NCBI RefSeq assembly: GCF_034929435.1
Contig: NZ_JAYFUM010000020.1
Span: 80,091-144,090 of the forward strand
DNA length: 64,000 nt
Direction of reading: 5' to 3'
DNA from: Arcicella rigui
GTDB taxonomy: Bacteria > Bacteroidota > Bacteroidia > Cytophagales > Spirosomataceae
Shown here: piece after piece, positions 8,323 to 16,879 of the stretch
Layout: the number at the start of each line of letters is the position of its first letter
How positions within the stretch are numbered: the first letter of the stretch is position 1
Notes under the pieces: generated by a model
Seen by the model: only the letters and a program-made list of their open reading frames with translations
Told to the model about the DNA's origin: nothing
The model's database searches: none
Program-made: the position numbers and the translations under genes

Positions 8323-8961
8323 ATGAATCGTACATTATTTAGTTTATTATTAATTGCTTTAGGATTAGGAACAACCGTAGCAAAAGCACAAGACCGTAAT
8401 TATTCAAACAGAGGATACCAAAACGGCGATAGAAATTATCAACAAAATGATAATTATTCTGATAGAAATAATCGTAATGACGACTATTCAGATAGAAACA
8501 ACCGAAATAATAATTACAATGACCGAGACAATAGAAATGATGATTTTTTCGCTCGTTGTGATAATAATCGTTATGGTCGTTATGATTTTGATGCCCGAAA
8601 TCCATTCGATACTCGTAGCCCAAATTACGACCCTCGCAATCCGTTCGACCCACGCCCAGTGTACGACCCGTACCGTCATAGCCGTTGGAATGAAATTGAT
8701 TTTCGTAGTAATGCCGACCCATTTGATTTTTGCGAAAATAGGAGAGTATGGGCAAGCCGTTTTTTCCCATTAGACCCAAGTAACCCTTATGATATTCGCA
8801 ACCGATATATGAACCAGTGGAATAATAATTCTTATGCCTATGGACGAGGTTCTTATGGTAGAGATTATGGTAGAAGAAGACAAGCTCCGGCCGTAATTAT
8901 TGTTCCAGTACCTGCTCCAAGAGGCTACGGACACGACCACTATCACAGAAGAAATTGGTAA
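8323..8961 (+). CDS. Secreted Asn/Asp/Arg-rich low-complexity protein
   Basis: 212 residues. The signal peptide MNRTLFSLLLIALGLGTTVA is followed by AKAQ and a highly biased mature chain rich in N, D, R and Y. Residues 47-76 are three ten-residue units of the form DRNNRNDDYS. Further on come DARNPFD and DPRNPFD motifs, two cysteines (in FARCD and FDFCE) and a basic Tyr/Arg/Gly tail with VIIVPVPAP. No known domain is visible. The composition suggests a periplasmic or surface matrix-like, possibly intrinsically disordered protein. It is monocistronic with a strong terminator. A function cannot be assigned. Confidence 0.6.
   Translation: MNRTLFSLLLIALGLGTTVAKAQDRNYSNRGYQNGDRNYQQNDNYSDRNNRNDDYSDRNNRNNNYNDRDNRNDDFFARCDNNRYGRYDFDARNPFDTRSPNYDPRNPFDPRPVYDPYRHSRWNEIDFRSNADPFDFCENRRVWASRFFPLDPSNPYDIRNRYMNQWNNNSYAYGRGSYGRDYGRRRQAPAVIIVPVPAPRGYGHDHYHRRNW
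8461..8550 (+). repeat. Three 30-bp tandem repeats inside a coding region
   Basis: Units at 8461-8490, 8491-8520 and 8521-8550 each begin GA(T/C)(A/C)GA and encode ten-residue repeats (DRNNRNDDYS, DRNNRNNNYN, DRDNRNDDFF). The DNA copies are diverged but in register. Confidence 0.75.
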
Positions 8962-8978
8962 TAAGCTTTGTATAAACA

Positions 8979-9031
8979 AAAAACGACCAGCTTACAGGTA
9001 ATTTATTACTTATAAGCTGGTCGTTTTTTTT
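8979..9031 (+). terminator. Strong Rho-independent terminator
   Basis: Arms AAAAACGACCAGCTTA (8979-8994) and TAAGCTGGTCGTTTTT (from 9013) are perfectly complementary, and the T-run is part of the stem. It ends the low-complexity protein gene. Confidence 0.85.
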
Positions 9032-9136
9032 ATTTCTCTAAAAAAAATTATGGAAAAGGTTCTAAACCAGTATAAAAGTGAAAGTGGTGGCTTTTATTTC
9101 TAATAATGGGGTTCAACTTTACTTAATACATAGCGT

Positions 9137-9967
9137 ATGCAAATTTATCAAGCAATCAGCCAGCGAGAGGCACAGACTTTTACAACAGCACAATTAAGAG
9201 AAAACTTTTTGATTGAAACTGTTTTCAAAAATAATGAGATTCACTTTGTTTATACTCATTACGACAGAGTAGTTTTAGGCGGAGCATTTCCGATTGATTC
9301 AACGCTAACCTTAGGTACTTATGATAATTTAAAATCTGAGTATTTCCTCGAACGTCGTGAAATTGGTATCATCAATGTCGGTGGCGAAGGTACTATTTCA
9401 GCAGATGGCGAAAGCTTTAGTTTATCGAAATTAGATGCTCTTTATATTGGCAAAGGCGTAAAAGAAGTAACTTTTAGTAGCACAGATGCCAATAATCCTG
9501 CACTGTTTTTCTTGTTATCAGCTCCAGCTCATCACACTTATCCTACTCGTAAAATGACGAAAGAAGAAGCTTCTCCAGTTTCTTTGGGTACAGTTGAAAC
9601 AGCCAACGAGCGAACTATCTATAAATACATTCATCGTGACGGAATCCAAAGTTGCCAAGTTGTAATGGGATTGACGGTTTTAAAAACAGGAAGTGTTTGG
9701 AATACGATGCCAGCACACGTTCATGACCGCAGAATGGAAGCCTACTTATACTTTGATTTGAACGCTGAACATAGAGTATTTCACTTGATGGGACAACCAC
9801 AGGAGACTCGTCATTTAGTAGTTGCTAATCATCAAGCTATTTTATCGCCACCGTGGTCGATTCACTCGGGGGCAGGAACAACCAATTATGCCTTTATTTG
9901 GGCAATGGCAGGCGAAAACCTCGACTTTACGGATATGGATTTTGCCAAAATTGCTGAACTCAAATAA
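9137..9967 (+). CDS. kduI: 5-dehydro-4-deoxy-D-glucuronate isomerase
   Basis: 276 residues, the family length (E. coli KduI is 278). A two-cupin zinc enzyme that isomerises 5-keto-4-deoxyuronate, released from pectin-, alginate- or glycosaminoglycan-type uronides, to 3-deoxy-D-glycero-2,5-hexodiulosonate. The zinc ligands are visible: H194, H196 and E201 in PAHVHDRRMEAY, and H243 in PWSIHSGAG. It is the first gene of a same-strand cluster with a GH88 hydrolase 42 bases downstream, which makes its substrate. The next enzyme of the pathway, KduD, is not in the window. Confidence 0.93.
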   Translation: MQIYQAISQREAQTFTTAQLRENFLIETVFKNNEIHFVYTHYDRVVLGGAFPIDSTLTLGTYDNLKSEYFLERREIGIINVGGEGTISADGESFSLSKLDALYIGKGVKEVTFSSTDANNPALFFLLSAPAHHTYPTRKMTKEEASPVSLGTVETANERTIYKYIHRDGIQSCQVVMGLTVLKTGSVWNTMPAHVHDRRMEAYLYFDLNAEHRVFHLMGQPQETRHLVVANHQAILSPPWSIHSGAGTTNYAFIWAMAGENLDFTDMDFAKIAELK

Positions 9968-10009
9968 AGCGTTTACCTTATTTAGAACAAATACAATTCC
10001 TCAATAACT

Positions 10010-11182
10010 ATGAAAAAAATCTTATTAGCGTTATTACTTTCTGGCACAGTCAGTGTTTTTGGTCAATCAAAAATTGATGTAAAAAAAGAGTTTGATTTTG
10101 CTGCCAAACAATATGAAGGAATGCTGAAATCGCATCCTGATTATACCAAAACACCACAATCTACTAATCCCGACGGTTCGCCAAGAGATATGCCTACTGA
10201 ATGGTGGTGCAGCGGATTTTTTGGTGGTTCACTTTGGTACATTTTTGAGGAAACCAAAAATCCTTTTTGGAAAGAAGCCGCTCATAATTGGACAATGGCT
10301 GTAAAAAAGGAACAATACAATACGGGTACTCACGACTTGGGTTTTATGTTGTACTGTCCTTTCGGAAATGGCTATCGACTTACTAAAAATCCTGAATATA
10401 AAGATATTATGCTTACAGGGGCGAAGTCTTTAACGACTCGCTTTGACCCTAAAGTAGGTTTAATCAAATCTTGGAACAAATTGCATCAATACAATTACCC
10501 TGTAATTATTGATAACATGATGAACCTTGAGTTTTTATTTTGGGCGGCCAAAACATCAGGCAATCAAGAGTTTTATAAGGTTTGTATTTCGCACGCAGAT
10601 AGTACTTTGAAAAATCATTTCCGTGCTGACGGAAGTAGCTATCATGTAATTTGCTACGATGAAAAAGGGCAACCTTTGGCAAAAATCACTCATCAAGGTT
10701 ATGCCGATGCTTCGGCTTGGGCAAGAGGACAAGCTTGGGGTTTGTATGGTTATACAGTGATGTATCGTGAAACCAAGCAAAAAAAGTACTTGGAACAAGC
10801 TCAAAAAATTGCAGATTTCTATTTGAGCAACCCAAATTTGCCTGCTGATAAAGTTCCTTACTGGGACTTCAACGCACCGAACATTCCTAACGAAGAGCGT
10901 GACGCTTCGGCGGCTGCCATTACTTCTTCTGCTTTATTAGAACTTTCTACTTATTCTGGTAAAAAAGGAGCAAAGTATTTCAATTCTGCCGTAAAAATGC
11001 TGGAAAGTCTTTCAAGTCCTGCTTACAAAGCTAATTTAGGCGAAAACAATCACTTTATTTTGAAACATAGTGTAGGTGGAAAACCGATGAAATCTGAAAT
11101 AGACGTACCTTTAGTGTATGCCGACTATTATTATTTAGAAGCATTATTGAGGTATCAATCTTTGACAAAAAAGAAAAAGTAA
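10010..11182 (+). CDS. Exported GH88 unsaturated uronyl hydrolase
   Basis: 390 residues with a signal peptide (MKKILLALLLSGTVSVFGQ). The remainder is an (alpha/alpha)6-barrel of glycoside hydrolase family 88. The two catalytic aspartates of unsaturated glucuronyl hydrolases are recognisable as D109 in THDLGF and D168 in VIIDNMMNLE. Such enzymes hydrate the C4-C5 double bond of the 4-deoxy-uronate left by polysaccharide lyases and so release it from oligosaccharides. The freed sugar feeds KduI upstream. The next gene starts six bases after the stop, which indicates cotranscription. Substrate polymer (pectin, ulvan or glycosaminoglycan) cannot be told from this. Confidence 0.88.
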   Translation: MKKILLALLLSGTVSVFGQSKIDVKKEFDFAAKQYEGMLKSHPDYTKTPQSTNPDGSPRDMPTEWWCSGFFGGSLWYIFEETKNPFWKEAAHNWTMAVKKEQYNTGTHDLGFMLYCPFGNGYRLTKNPEYKDIMLTGAKSLTTRFDPKVGLIKSWNKLHQYNYPVIIDNMMNLEFLFWAAKTSGNQEFYKVCISHADSTLKNHFRADGSSYHVICYDEKGQPLAKITHQGYADASAWARGQAWGLYGYTVMYRETKQKKYLEQAQKIADFYLSNPNLPADKVPYWDFNAPNIPNEERDASAAAITSSALLELSTYSGKKGAKYFNSAVKMLESLSSPAYKANLGENNHFILKHSVGGKPMKSEIDVPLVYADYYYLEALLRYQSLTKKKK

Positions 11183-11188
11183 AAGACA

Positions 11189-12430
11189 ATGTTCAGAAGA
11201 AATTTTCTAAAAGGTTTTGGACTTTCTTTGTTTGCTCCTACGGTAGTGCAGGCAAAGAGTACTCCAGAAAATACGTTTACAAATCTTGAGAATACCAGAG
11301 AATTTTGGGTGAATTATCTCCAAAAACTCTCAGAACCCATTTTGACTCATCTCGCCAAAGATGAGCTCAAAAGTAAAATGCCCATCGAAGGCACAAAAGT
11401 TGGGATGGAAACTCATGCTTTTTGTAATACTTTAGAAGGTTTCGGAAGATTAATCACTGGCATTTCCCCGTGGTTGCAGTCCGACGGTGGAAATGCCTTT
11501 GAAAAAAACCTTCGAGAAAAGTACCTAAAACTTACTTTAGAAGGTTTGTCTAATGCCGTAAACCCAAAAGCAAAAGACTATATGCCGTGGGATGTTCCCT
11601 CACAACCTTTAGTTGATGCCGCATTTTTGGCTTTAGGATTAATCCGTTGTCCAAAAATTTGGGAGAAAGCAGATGCTCAATTACGCCAAAATATCATTCA
11701 AGCCTTCAAATTATCTCGCAAAATCAAACCCGGTTTTAATAATTGGTTACTTTTTTCGGGCATGATTGAAGCCTTTTTCTTGAGTATTGGCGAAGAGTAC
11801 GATAAAATGCGTTTGGATTATGCCATTCGCCAACATGAACAGTGGTATAAAGGCGACGGAGCTTTTGGCGACGGCCCAGAATTTCATTGGGACTATTACA
11901 ACTCTATTGTTATCCAACCTTTCCTTTTTGAAATTTTAAGAATTACAGTTCCCAAACATTCAGAATACAAGCATTTTCAACAAAATACTGAAAAAATATT
12001 TCGCCGTTATGCCATCATTCAAGAAAGAATGATTCATAGCGATGGCAGTTTCACAGCCTACGGACGTTCGTTGGGCTATCGTGCTGGCTGTTTTCATCAC
12101 TTAGCCAATACTGCTTTTCAAACTTCTTTACCTCAAGAACTAAGCTACGGACAAGTAAGGGAAGCCCTAACGGCAGTCATGCGAAAAACGACAGAACATA
12201 AAGATACTTTCGATAAAAACGGCTGGCTTCGCCCCGGTTTATATGGTTTTCAACCAAGTATTCTTGAGGATTACTTGGCTACTGGAAGCTCTTATTTATG
12301 TTCGGCGGTACTTCTTCCCTTGGGTCTTTCAGAAACGCATGAATTTTGGACAAGTCCTGCACAGGCTTGGACATCGCAAAAAATCTGGCGTGGAGACGTC
12401 GTTAGCCCCGACCACGCCATTCACTTTTAG
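11189..12430 (+). CDS. DUF2264 family exported protein
   Basis: 413 residues. The N-terminus FRRNFLKGFGLSLFAP has a twin-arginine-like motif (RRNFLKG), so Tat export is possible. The rest is helical and Trp/Tyr-rich with GWLRPGLYG and GPEFHWDYYNSIVIQPF, as in DUF2264 proteins, which are predicted (alpha/alpha)-barrel carbohydrate-active proteins often found near GH88/GH105 genes. It begins six bases after the GH88 gene. Together with kduI this forms a small uronate-degradation operon. Biochemical activity is not established for the family as far as I know. Confidence 0.75.
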   Translation: MFRRNFLKGFGLSLFAPTVVQAKSTPENTFTNLENTREFWVNYLQKLSEPILTHLAKDELKSKMPIEGTKVGMETHAFCNTLEGFGRLITGISPWLQSDGGNAFEKNLREKYLKLTLEGLSNAVNPKAKDYMPWDVPSQPLVDAAFLALGLIRCPKIWEKADAQLRQNIIQAFKLSRKIKPGFNNWLLFSGMIEAFFLSIGEEYDKMRLDYAIRQHEQWYKGDGAFGDGPEFHWDYYNSIVIQPFLFEILRITVPKHSEYKHFQQNTEKIFRRYAIIQERMIHSDGSFTAYGRSLGYRAGCFHHLANTAFQTSLPQELSYGQVREALTAVMRKTTEHKDTFDKNGWLRPGLYGFQPSILEDYLATGSSYLCSAVLLPLGLSETHEFWTSPAQAWTSQKIWRGDVVSPDHAIHF

Positions 12431-12445
12431 GTTCAGTTCCATATA

Positions 12446-12540
12446 AAGTAAGACAGTATATTTTCAATAAAAATTTATCTTTATTGAATAGTAGCGTTCG
12501 CTATTGATGATATATTTCTTTCAAAAACAGAGTCTTACTT
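12446..12540 (+). other. Nested inverted repeats in the leader of the ThuA fusion gene
   Basis: Outer arms AAGTAAGAC (12446-12454) and GTCTTACTT (12532-12540) enclose two further hairpins: TTCAATAAA/TTTATTGAA (12463-12471 / 12480-12488) and TAGC-GTTC-GCTA (12492-12503). This could fold as a three-way junction just before the start codon. It could be an attenuator, a terminator of the upstream operon or a structured leader. Confidence 0.45.
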
Positions 12541-12552
12541 TTAATGTTACTT

Positions 12553-15500
12553 ATGAAACCGAAAATTTTGGCATTCATAGCGTTATTATGCTTTTGTAAT
12601 AACGCTTTATTCTCCCAAACAAGCAATCCCCTAAAAGGCAAAAGAGTACTTATCTTCTCTAAAACGGCAGGCTTTCGTCATTCTTCCATTCCATATTGTT
12701 CAAAGGCTATTCAGCAAATGGGAATTGACAATGGTTTTGAAGTAGATACCACCGAAAATGCCAACAATTTCAACGAAACAAACCTAAAAAAGTATAGCGT
12801 TGTTGTTTTTAACAGCACAACGGGCAATGTACTAAGCGAACCTCAACAAATTGCTTTTGAACGCTACATTCAAGCTGGCGGAGCATTTTTGGGTATCCAC
12901 GCCGCCGCAGATACCGAGTACGACTGGGCTTGGTATGGCAAATTGGTAGGAGGCTACTTCAACGGGCATCCCGGTAAAAATGTGTCAAACGTGCAAAATG
13001 GTAAATTTATCATCAAAGACCGTACTCATATTTCTACCAACTTTATGCCTGAAACCTTGGAGCGTAAAGATGAATTTTACAGCTACAAAAACTTCAATCC
13101 TGATGTAAAAGTATTGTTTACGGTAGATGAAAATTCATACAAAGAAGGTCAAATGGGCGATTTTCACCCAATGGCTTGGTATCATGAATTTGATGGCGGT
13201 AGAGCATTTTACACCAACTGGGGACATACCAACGAAACCTTTTCAGAAGAAATTCCACTTAAACACATTTTGGGCGGTTTACAATGGGCAGCTTCTGGGC
13301 CAGCCTTAGACTACTCTAAAGTAAAGAGTGTTTTGCCTCCAGAAGAAAACCGTTTTATCAGAACCGTTTTAGATGAAAAATTAGATGAACCGACTGAGTT
13401 AGTAGTATTGGATAATGGAAAAATCATTTTCGGAGAAAGAAAAGGACTTTTGAAAGTATATAATCCAAAGAAAAAATCGACAAAAGTAGTAGCTGATTTA
13501 AGCGTTTATACAAAATTTGAATACGGTTTGATGGGTGTAAATATCGACCCAGATTTCAATAAAAATAAATGGATTTACTTGTATTACTCGCCATCGGTGG
13601 GAAAAGTAGGAGCGGATACTGCCAACCGTTTATCTCGTTTTGTGTATGACGATGTGAATGATACACTTTTATTCAATACCGAAAAAGTAGTGTTACGAGT
13701 ACCTGTAAAACGCACAGAATGCTGCCATACGGGTGGCTCTATCGCTTGGGATAGCAAAGGAAATATGTTTCTTTCAACGGGCGACGATACCAACCCTTTT
13801 GCTTCAGAAGGTTTTGCTCCCATAGATAACAAGCCGGGCCGTTCGGGTTGGGATGCTCGCTATACTTCTTCTAATACCAACGATTTAAGAGGAAAAATTA
13901 TGAGAATCAAGCCTACGGCAGATGGCTCATATACAATTCCAGAAGGAAACTTATTCCCTGTTGGTACAGAAAAAACTCGTCCAGAAATTTATGTAATGGG
14001 AAACAGAAACCCTTACAGAATTTCGGTTGACCAAAGAACAGGATTTTTGTATTGGGGAGAAGTTGGACCAGATGCAGGCGAAAATTCACCCAAATATGGC
14101 CCACGTGGACATGATGAAGTAAATCAAGCACGCAAAGCAGGTTATTTTGGTTGGCCTCTTTTTGTAGCAGATAACAGAGCTTATAATCAAAGAGATTTTG
14201 CCAAAGACAGTACTTGGGCAAAATTTGACCCAGCACATCCAATCAACGATTCGCCACACAACACAGGCTTACGTGAATTACCGCCAGCACAAAAAGCATT
14301 TATTTACTATCCTTATGCAGATTCTCCTGAATTTGGTGAAATTGTTGGCAAAGGCGGACGTAATGCGATGGGTGGGCCAGTATATTATTTTGATGATTTT
14401 GACGCAAATTCTAAAGTGAAATTCCCTAAATATTTAGATGGGAAATTCTTTGCTTACGACTGGATGCGTGACTGGATTAATATCGTGACGATGAAGCCTA
14501 ACGGCGATTTTGTATCAATGGAGCGTTTTATGCCTAATACAAAATTCAGTCATCCGATTGATATGCAATTTGCCAAAGATGGTTCTCTGTACATTTTGGA
14601 GTACGGACAAAACTGGTTTGCTCAAAATGATGATGCTCGATTGATACATATTACTTTCAATGCAGGAAATCGTACACCCGTTGTAGTGGCGAATGCCGAT
14701 AAAAAAGCAGGAGCTTTACCACTGAAAGTAAACTTCTCGTCGGCTGGAACGATGGACTATGAAAACGATGTATTGAAGTACGAATGGACTTTTGCGAAAG
14801 GGGCTGCAAAAAGTAATTTACCAAACCCAACATTTACTTTCACAAAAGCGGGTATTTATACGCCAATCTTGAAAGTAACAGACGTGGCAGGTAATGTAAC
14901 CACTACTTCTTTAGAAATAAAAGTTGGAAACGATGTTCCAAAAGTTGATTTGGTAATCAAAGGCAATAAAACTTTTTATTGGAACGATGAGAAAGTAGCC
15001 TATGAAGTAAAGGTTGCTGATAAAGAAGATGGCTCCTTGGCAAATAAAAAAATCAAAGCAGAAGATGTACAAGTAAATATTGATTATTTAGAAGGATTTG
15101 ATAAAACAGTAATCGCACAAGGACATCAAGCTAATTTGAGTGTTTCGGCAGGAAAACGTTTAATTGAACTTTCTGACTGTAAATCTTGCCATGCTGTTGA
15201 TAAAAAATCTATTGGCCCAAGTTATAGAGACGTAGCCAAAAAATATAGAGGACAATTTGAAATTGAAGGTAAACTTTCTGACAAAATCATCAAAGGTGGT
15301 GGTGGTGTTTGGGGCGAACAAGTGATGGCGGCTCACCCACAATTATCAAAAGAAGATGCAAAAGAAATGATTAAATACATTTTCTCTTTGGCAGACGACA
15401 AGAAAGCAAGTAAACCTGTAAAAGGCGAATACCTTACCAAAGACAATGGCAAAGCTGGTACTTATATTTTCTCGGCAAGTTATACCGATAAAGGAGCAAA

Positions 15501-15930
15501 TAATTTAGGCACAATGACAGGCTCATCGACGCTTTCATTGCGTAGCCCAAAAATCAAAGCAAATTCGTATGACTCACAGAAAGCAACTGTAAAACATAGC
15601 GTAAATGGCTTAGGTGAAATCGTAGTAGCTGTGGCAGACAAAGGTTATATTGCTTTCAATCAAATTGATTTAACAAGTATTAATAGCTTTGCAGTAAATG
15701 CTATTGCATCAGACGACCGCACAGTAGGAGGGAAGATTGAAGTACGTTTAGATTCACCAAATGGACAATTGATTGGTTCGGGTGAAGTAAGCAAAAGCTC
15801 AAACAGTCCTTTGAAAATCGCAGTGAATACAGCCAATGTAGGTACTCATAATCTCTATTTTGTTTTCACTAATCCAGATACTAAGGGTAAAGCATTATTT
15901 GCTTTAGTTGATATTAATGCTGAAAAGTAA
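12553..15930 (+). CDS. ThuA / glucose-sorbosone dehydrogenase / PKD / cytochrome c / CBM6-like fusion
   Basis: 1125 residues, exported (signal ending near FSQ at about residue 22). Domains in order: ThuA-like class I amidotransferase fold (about 25-245, GKRVLIFSKTAGFRHSS, GAFLGIHAAADTEYDW); six-bladed glucose/sorbosone dehydrogenase propeller (about 265-700, GLMGVNIDPDF, TGGSIAWDSKGNMFLSTGDD, PYRISVDQRTG); PKD domain (about 706-795); Ig-like linker; class I cytochrome c (about 857-950) with heme site C876-K-S-C879-H880; and a C-terminal CBM6-like beta-sandwich (about 956-1125). The layout suggests a periplasmic or surface sugar oxidase that passes electrons to its own heme. An upstream ATG at 12544 is also possible. 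It follows the uronate genes but has its own 113-base leader. Confidence 0.85.
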   Translation: MKPKILAFIALLCFCNNALFSQTSNPLKGKRVLIFSKTAGFRHSSIPYCSKAIQQMGIDNGFEVDTTENANNFNETNLKKYSVVVFNSTTGNVLSEPQQIAFERYIQAGGAFLGIHAAADTEYDWAWYGKLVGGYFNGHPGKNVSNVQNGKFIIKDRTHISTNFMPETLERKDEFYSYKNFNPDVKVLFTVDENSYKEGQMGDFHPMAWYHEFDGGRAFYTNWGHTNETFSEEIPLKHILGGLQWAASGPALDYSKVKSVLPPEENRFIRTVLDEKLDEPTELVVLDNGKIIFGERKGLLKVYNPKKKSTKVVADLSVYTKFEYGLMGVNIDPDFNKNKWIYLYYSPSVGKVGADTANRLSRFVYDDVNDTLLFNTEKVVLRVPVKRTECCHTGGSIAWDSKGNMFLSTGDDTNPFASEGFAPIDNKPGRSGWDARYTSSNTNDLRGKIMRIKPTADGSYTIPEGNLFPVGTEKTRPEIYVMGNRNPYRISVDQRTGFLYWGEVGPDAGENSPKYGPRGHDEVNQARKAGYFGWPLFVADNRAYNQRDFAKDSTWAKFDPAHPINDSPHNTGLRELPPAQKAFIYYPYADSPEFGEIVGKGGRNAMGGPVYYFDDFDANSKVKFPKYLDGKFFAYDWMRDWINIVTMKPNGDFVSMERFMPNTKFSHPIDMQFAKDGSLYILEYGQNWFAQNDDARLIHITFNAGNRTPVVVANADKKAGALPLKVNFSSAGTMDYENDVLKYEWTFAKGAAKSNLPNPTFTFTKAGIYTPILKVTDVAGNVTTTSLEIKVGNDVPKVDLVIKGNKTFYWNDEKVAYEVKVADKEDGSLANKKIKAEDVQVNIDYLEGFDKTVIAQGHQANLSVSAGKRLIELSDCKSCHAVDKKSIGPSYRDVAKKYRGQFEIEGKLSDKIIKGGGGVWGEQVMAAHPQLSKEDAKEMIKYIFSLADDKKASKPVKGEYLTKDNGKAGTYIFSASYTDKGANNLGTMTGSSTLSLRSPKIKANSYDSQKATVKHSVNGLGEIVVAVADKGYIAFNQIDLTSINSFAVNAIASDDRTVGGKIEVRLDSPNGQLIGSGEVSKSSNSPLKIAVNTANVGTHNLYFVFTNPDTKGKALFALVDINAEK

Positions 15931-15945
15931 ATCAATCATAGATTT

Positions 15946-15987
15946 CACAAAAAAAGGTTTCCAGACATCTGGAAACCTTTTTTTGTG
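15946..15987 (+). terminator. Strong bidirectional terminator
   Basis: A stem of nearly 19 bp (15946-15964 with 15969-15987, centre CCAG-ACAT-CTGG) flanked by A7 and T7 ends the ThuA fusion transcript. Confidence 0.88.
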
Positions 15988-16035
15988 AAGCTAAATTTTT
16001 AAACCTAATTAATAAGTACTCTTACAACATTATCT

Positions 16036-16130
16036 TAGATTTTAAAATATTGTAATATTTTGAAATTCAACATTTTACATTTACAACTCAACATCGCTAC
16101 GGCGAACCGTTCACAATTCAGCACTCATAC
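16036..16130. repeat. AT-rich spacer with hairpin and word repeats
   Basis: AAAATATT-gt-AATATTTT forms a small hairpin near 16040. It is followed by 'ATTCAACATTTTACA', 'ACAACTCAACAT' and 'TTCACAATTCAGCACTCAT', words of the dispersed intergenic family. The block abuts the stop codon of the minus-strand gene at 16131. Confidence 0.45.
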
Positions 16131-16784
16131 CTAAGCATCTTTCCACTTAATGGCACAACCAACTGTTTTAGTAAAATTACCTACTACTGGCTTTCCTGCC
16201 AAAAGATTACTCACTGCATCTTCTACATAACGTTTTGTAACACTGTTGGGGTCTTGCGTATTATCATCAATTCCACCAATGTATTGCAAAATAAATTTGT
16301 CTCCTTCTTTCTTCACTACATAAACCGAAGGTGTTCTTGAAGCCCCAAAAGCACGTGCAGTAGCTTGGCTTTCGTCTTGAAGATAAGAAAAGCTATATCC
16401 TTTCGCTTTCGCAATTGCTTGCATATTCTCGAAAGAATCTTCTTCGTAAGCATTTGGGTCGTTTGGGTTAATAGCTAATACTGGATAACCCAAATAAGCA
16501 AACTTTCTATCTAAAGCCATGATTCTACTTTCATAAGCTTTTGAAAATGGACAATGGTTACACATAAAAACAATGATGTATCCTTTAGCCAAACGGTTAT
16601 CAGCCATAGAAACATACTTGCCTGATGTGCTTTTCAATTTAAAATCGGCTACAACATCTCCGATTGCATAACCTTTATCGGCTACGCCATTCTTATCGCT
16701 CTTAAATGCAAAGAGGAAAGAGAGTCCTATCAACAAAAATCCTAATGTGTAGATAGGCTTTATTTTTTGTGTTAATTTTTTCAT
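16131..16784 (-). CDS. Exported thioredoxin-fold protein (AhpC/TSA-redoxin type)
   Basis: 217 residues. One N-terminal hydrophobic segment (about 11-27) acts as signal or membrane anchor. A redoxin domain follows, with AIGDVVADFKLKSTSGK, the extracytoplasmic CxxC-like site C75-N-H-C78-P and the cis-Pro loop SRTPSVYVV. Bacteroidota carry many such TlpA/peroxiredoxin-like proteins. The CNHCPF motif is shared with a subgroup annotated as 'redoxin/thioredoxin family' without known substrate. Another thioredoxin-like gene lies upstream on the same strand, but 95 bases separate them. Confidence 0.78.
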   Translation of the reverse strand: MKKLTQKIKPIYTLGFLLIGLSFLFAFKSDKNGVADKGYAIGDVVADFKLKSTSGKYVSMADNRLAKGYIIVFMCNHCPFSKAYESRIMALDRKFAYLGYPVLAINPNDPNAYEEDSFENMQAIAKAKGYSFSYLQDESQATARAFGASRTPSVYVVKKEGDKFILQYIGGIDDNTQDPNSVTKRYVEDAVSNLLAGKPVVGNFTKTVGCAIKWKDA

Positions 16785-16879
16785 GATATTCTATTTATTG
16801 ACCTTATTTAGAAGTAATTCTCTGAACATTATGTTGAAACATTTATACGAATTTAAGCATAAAATCAGGTAAATCTTGT

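Noticed and set aside
8339..8979. Antisense and alternative-frame reading frames over the low-complexity gene
   Set aside because: Long open frames are a by-product of biased codons (AAT, GAT, CGT); only the + frame has a signal peptide and terminator.
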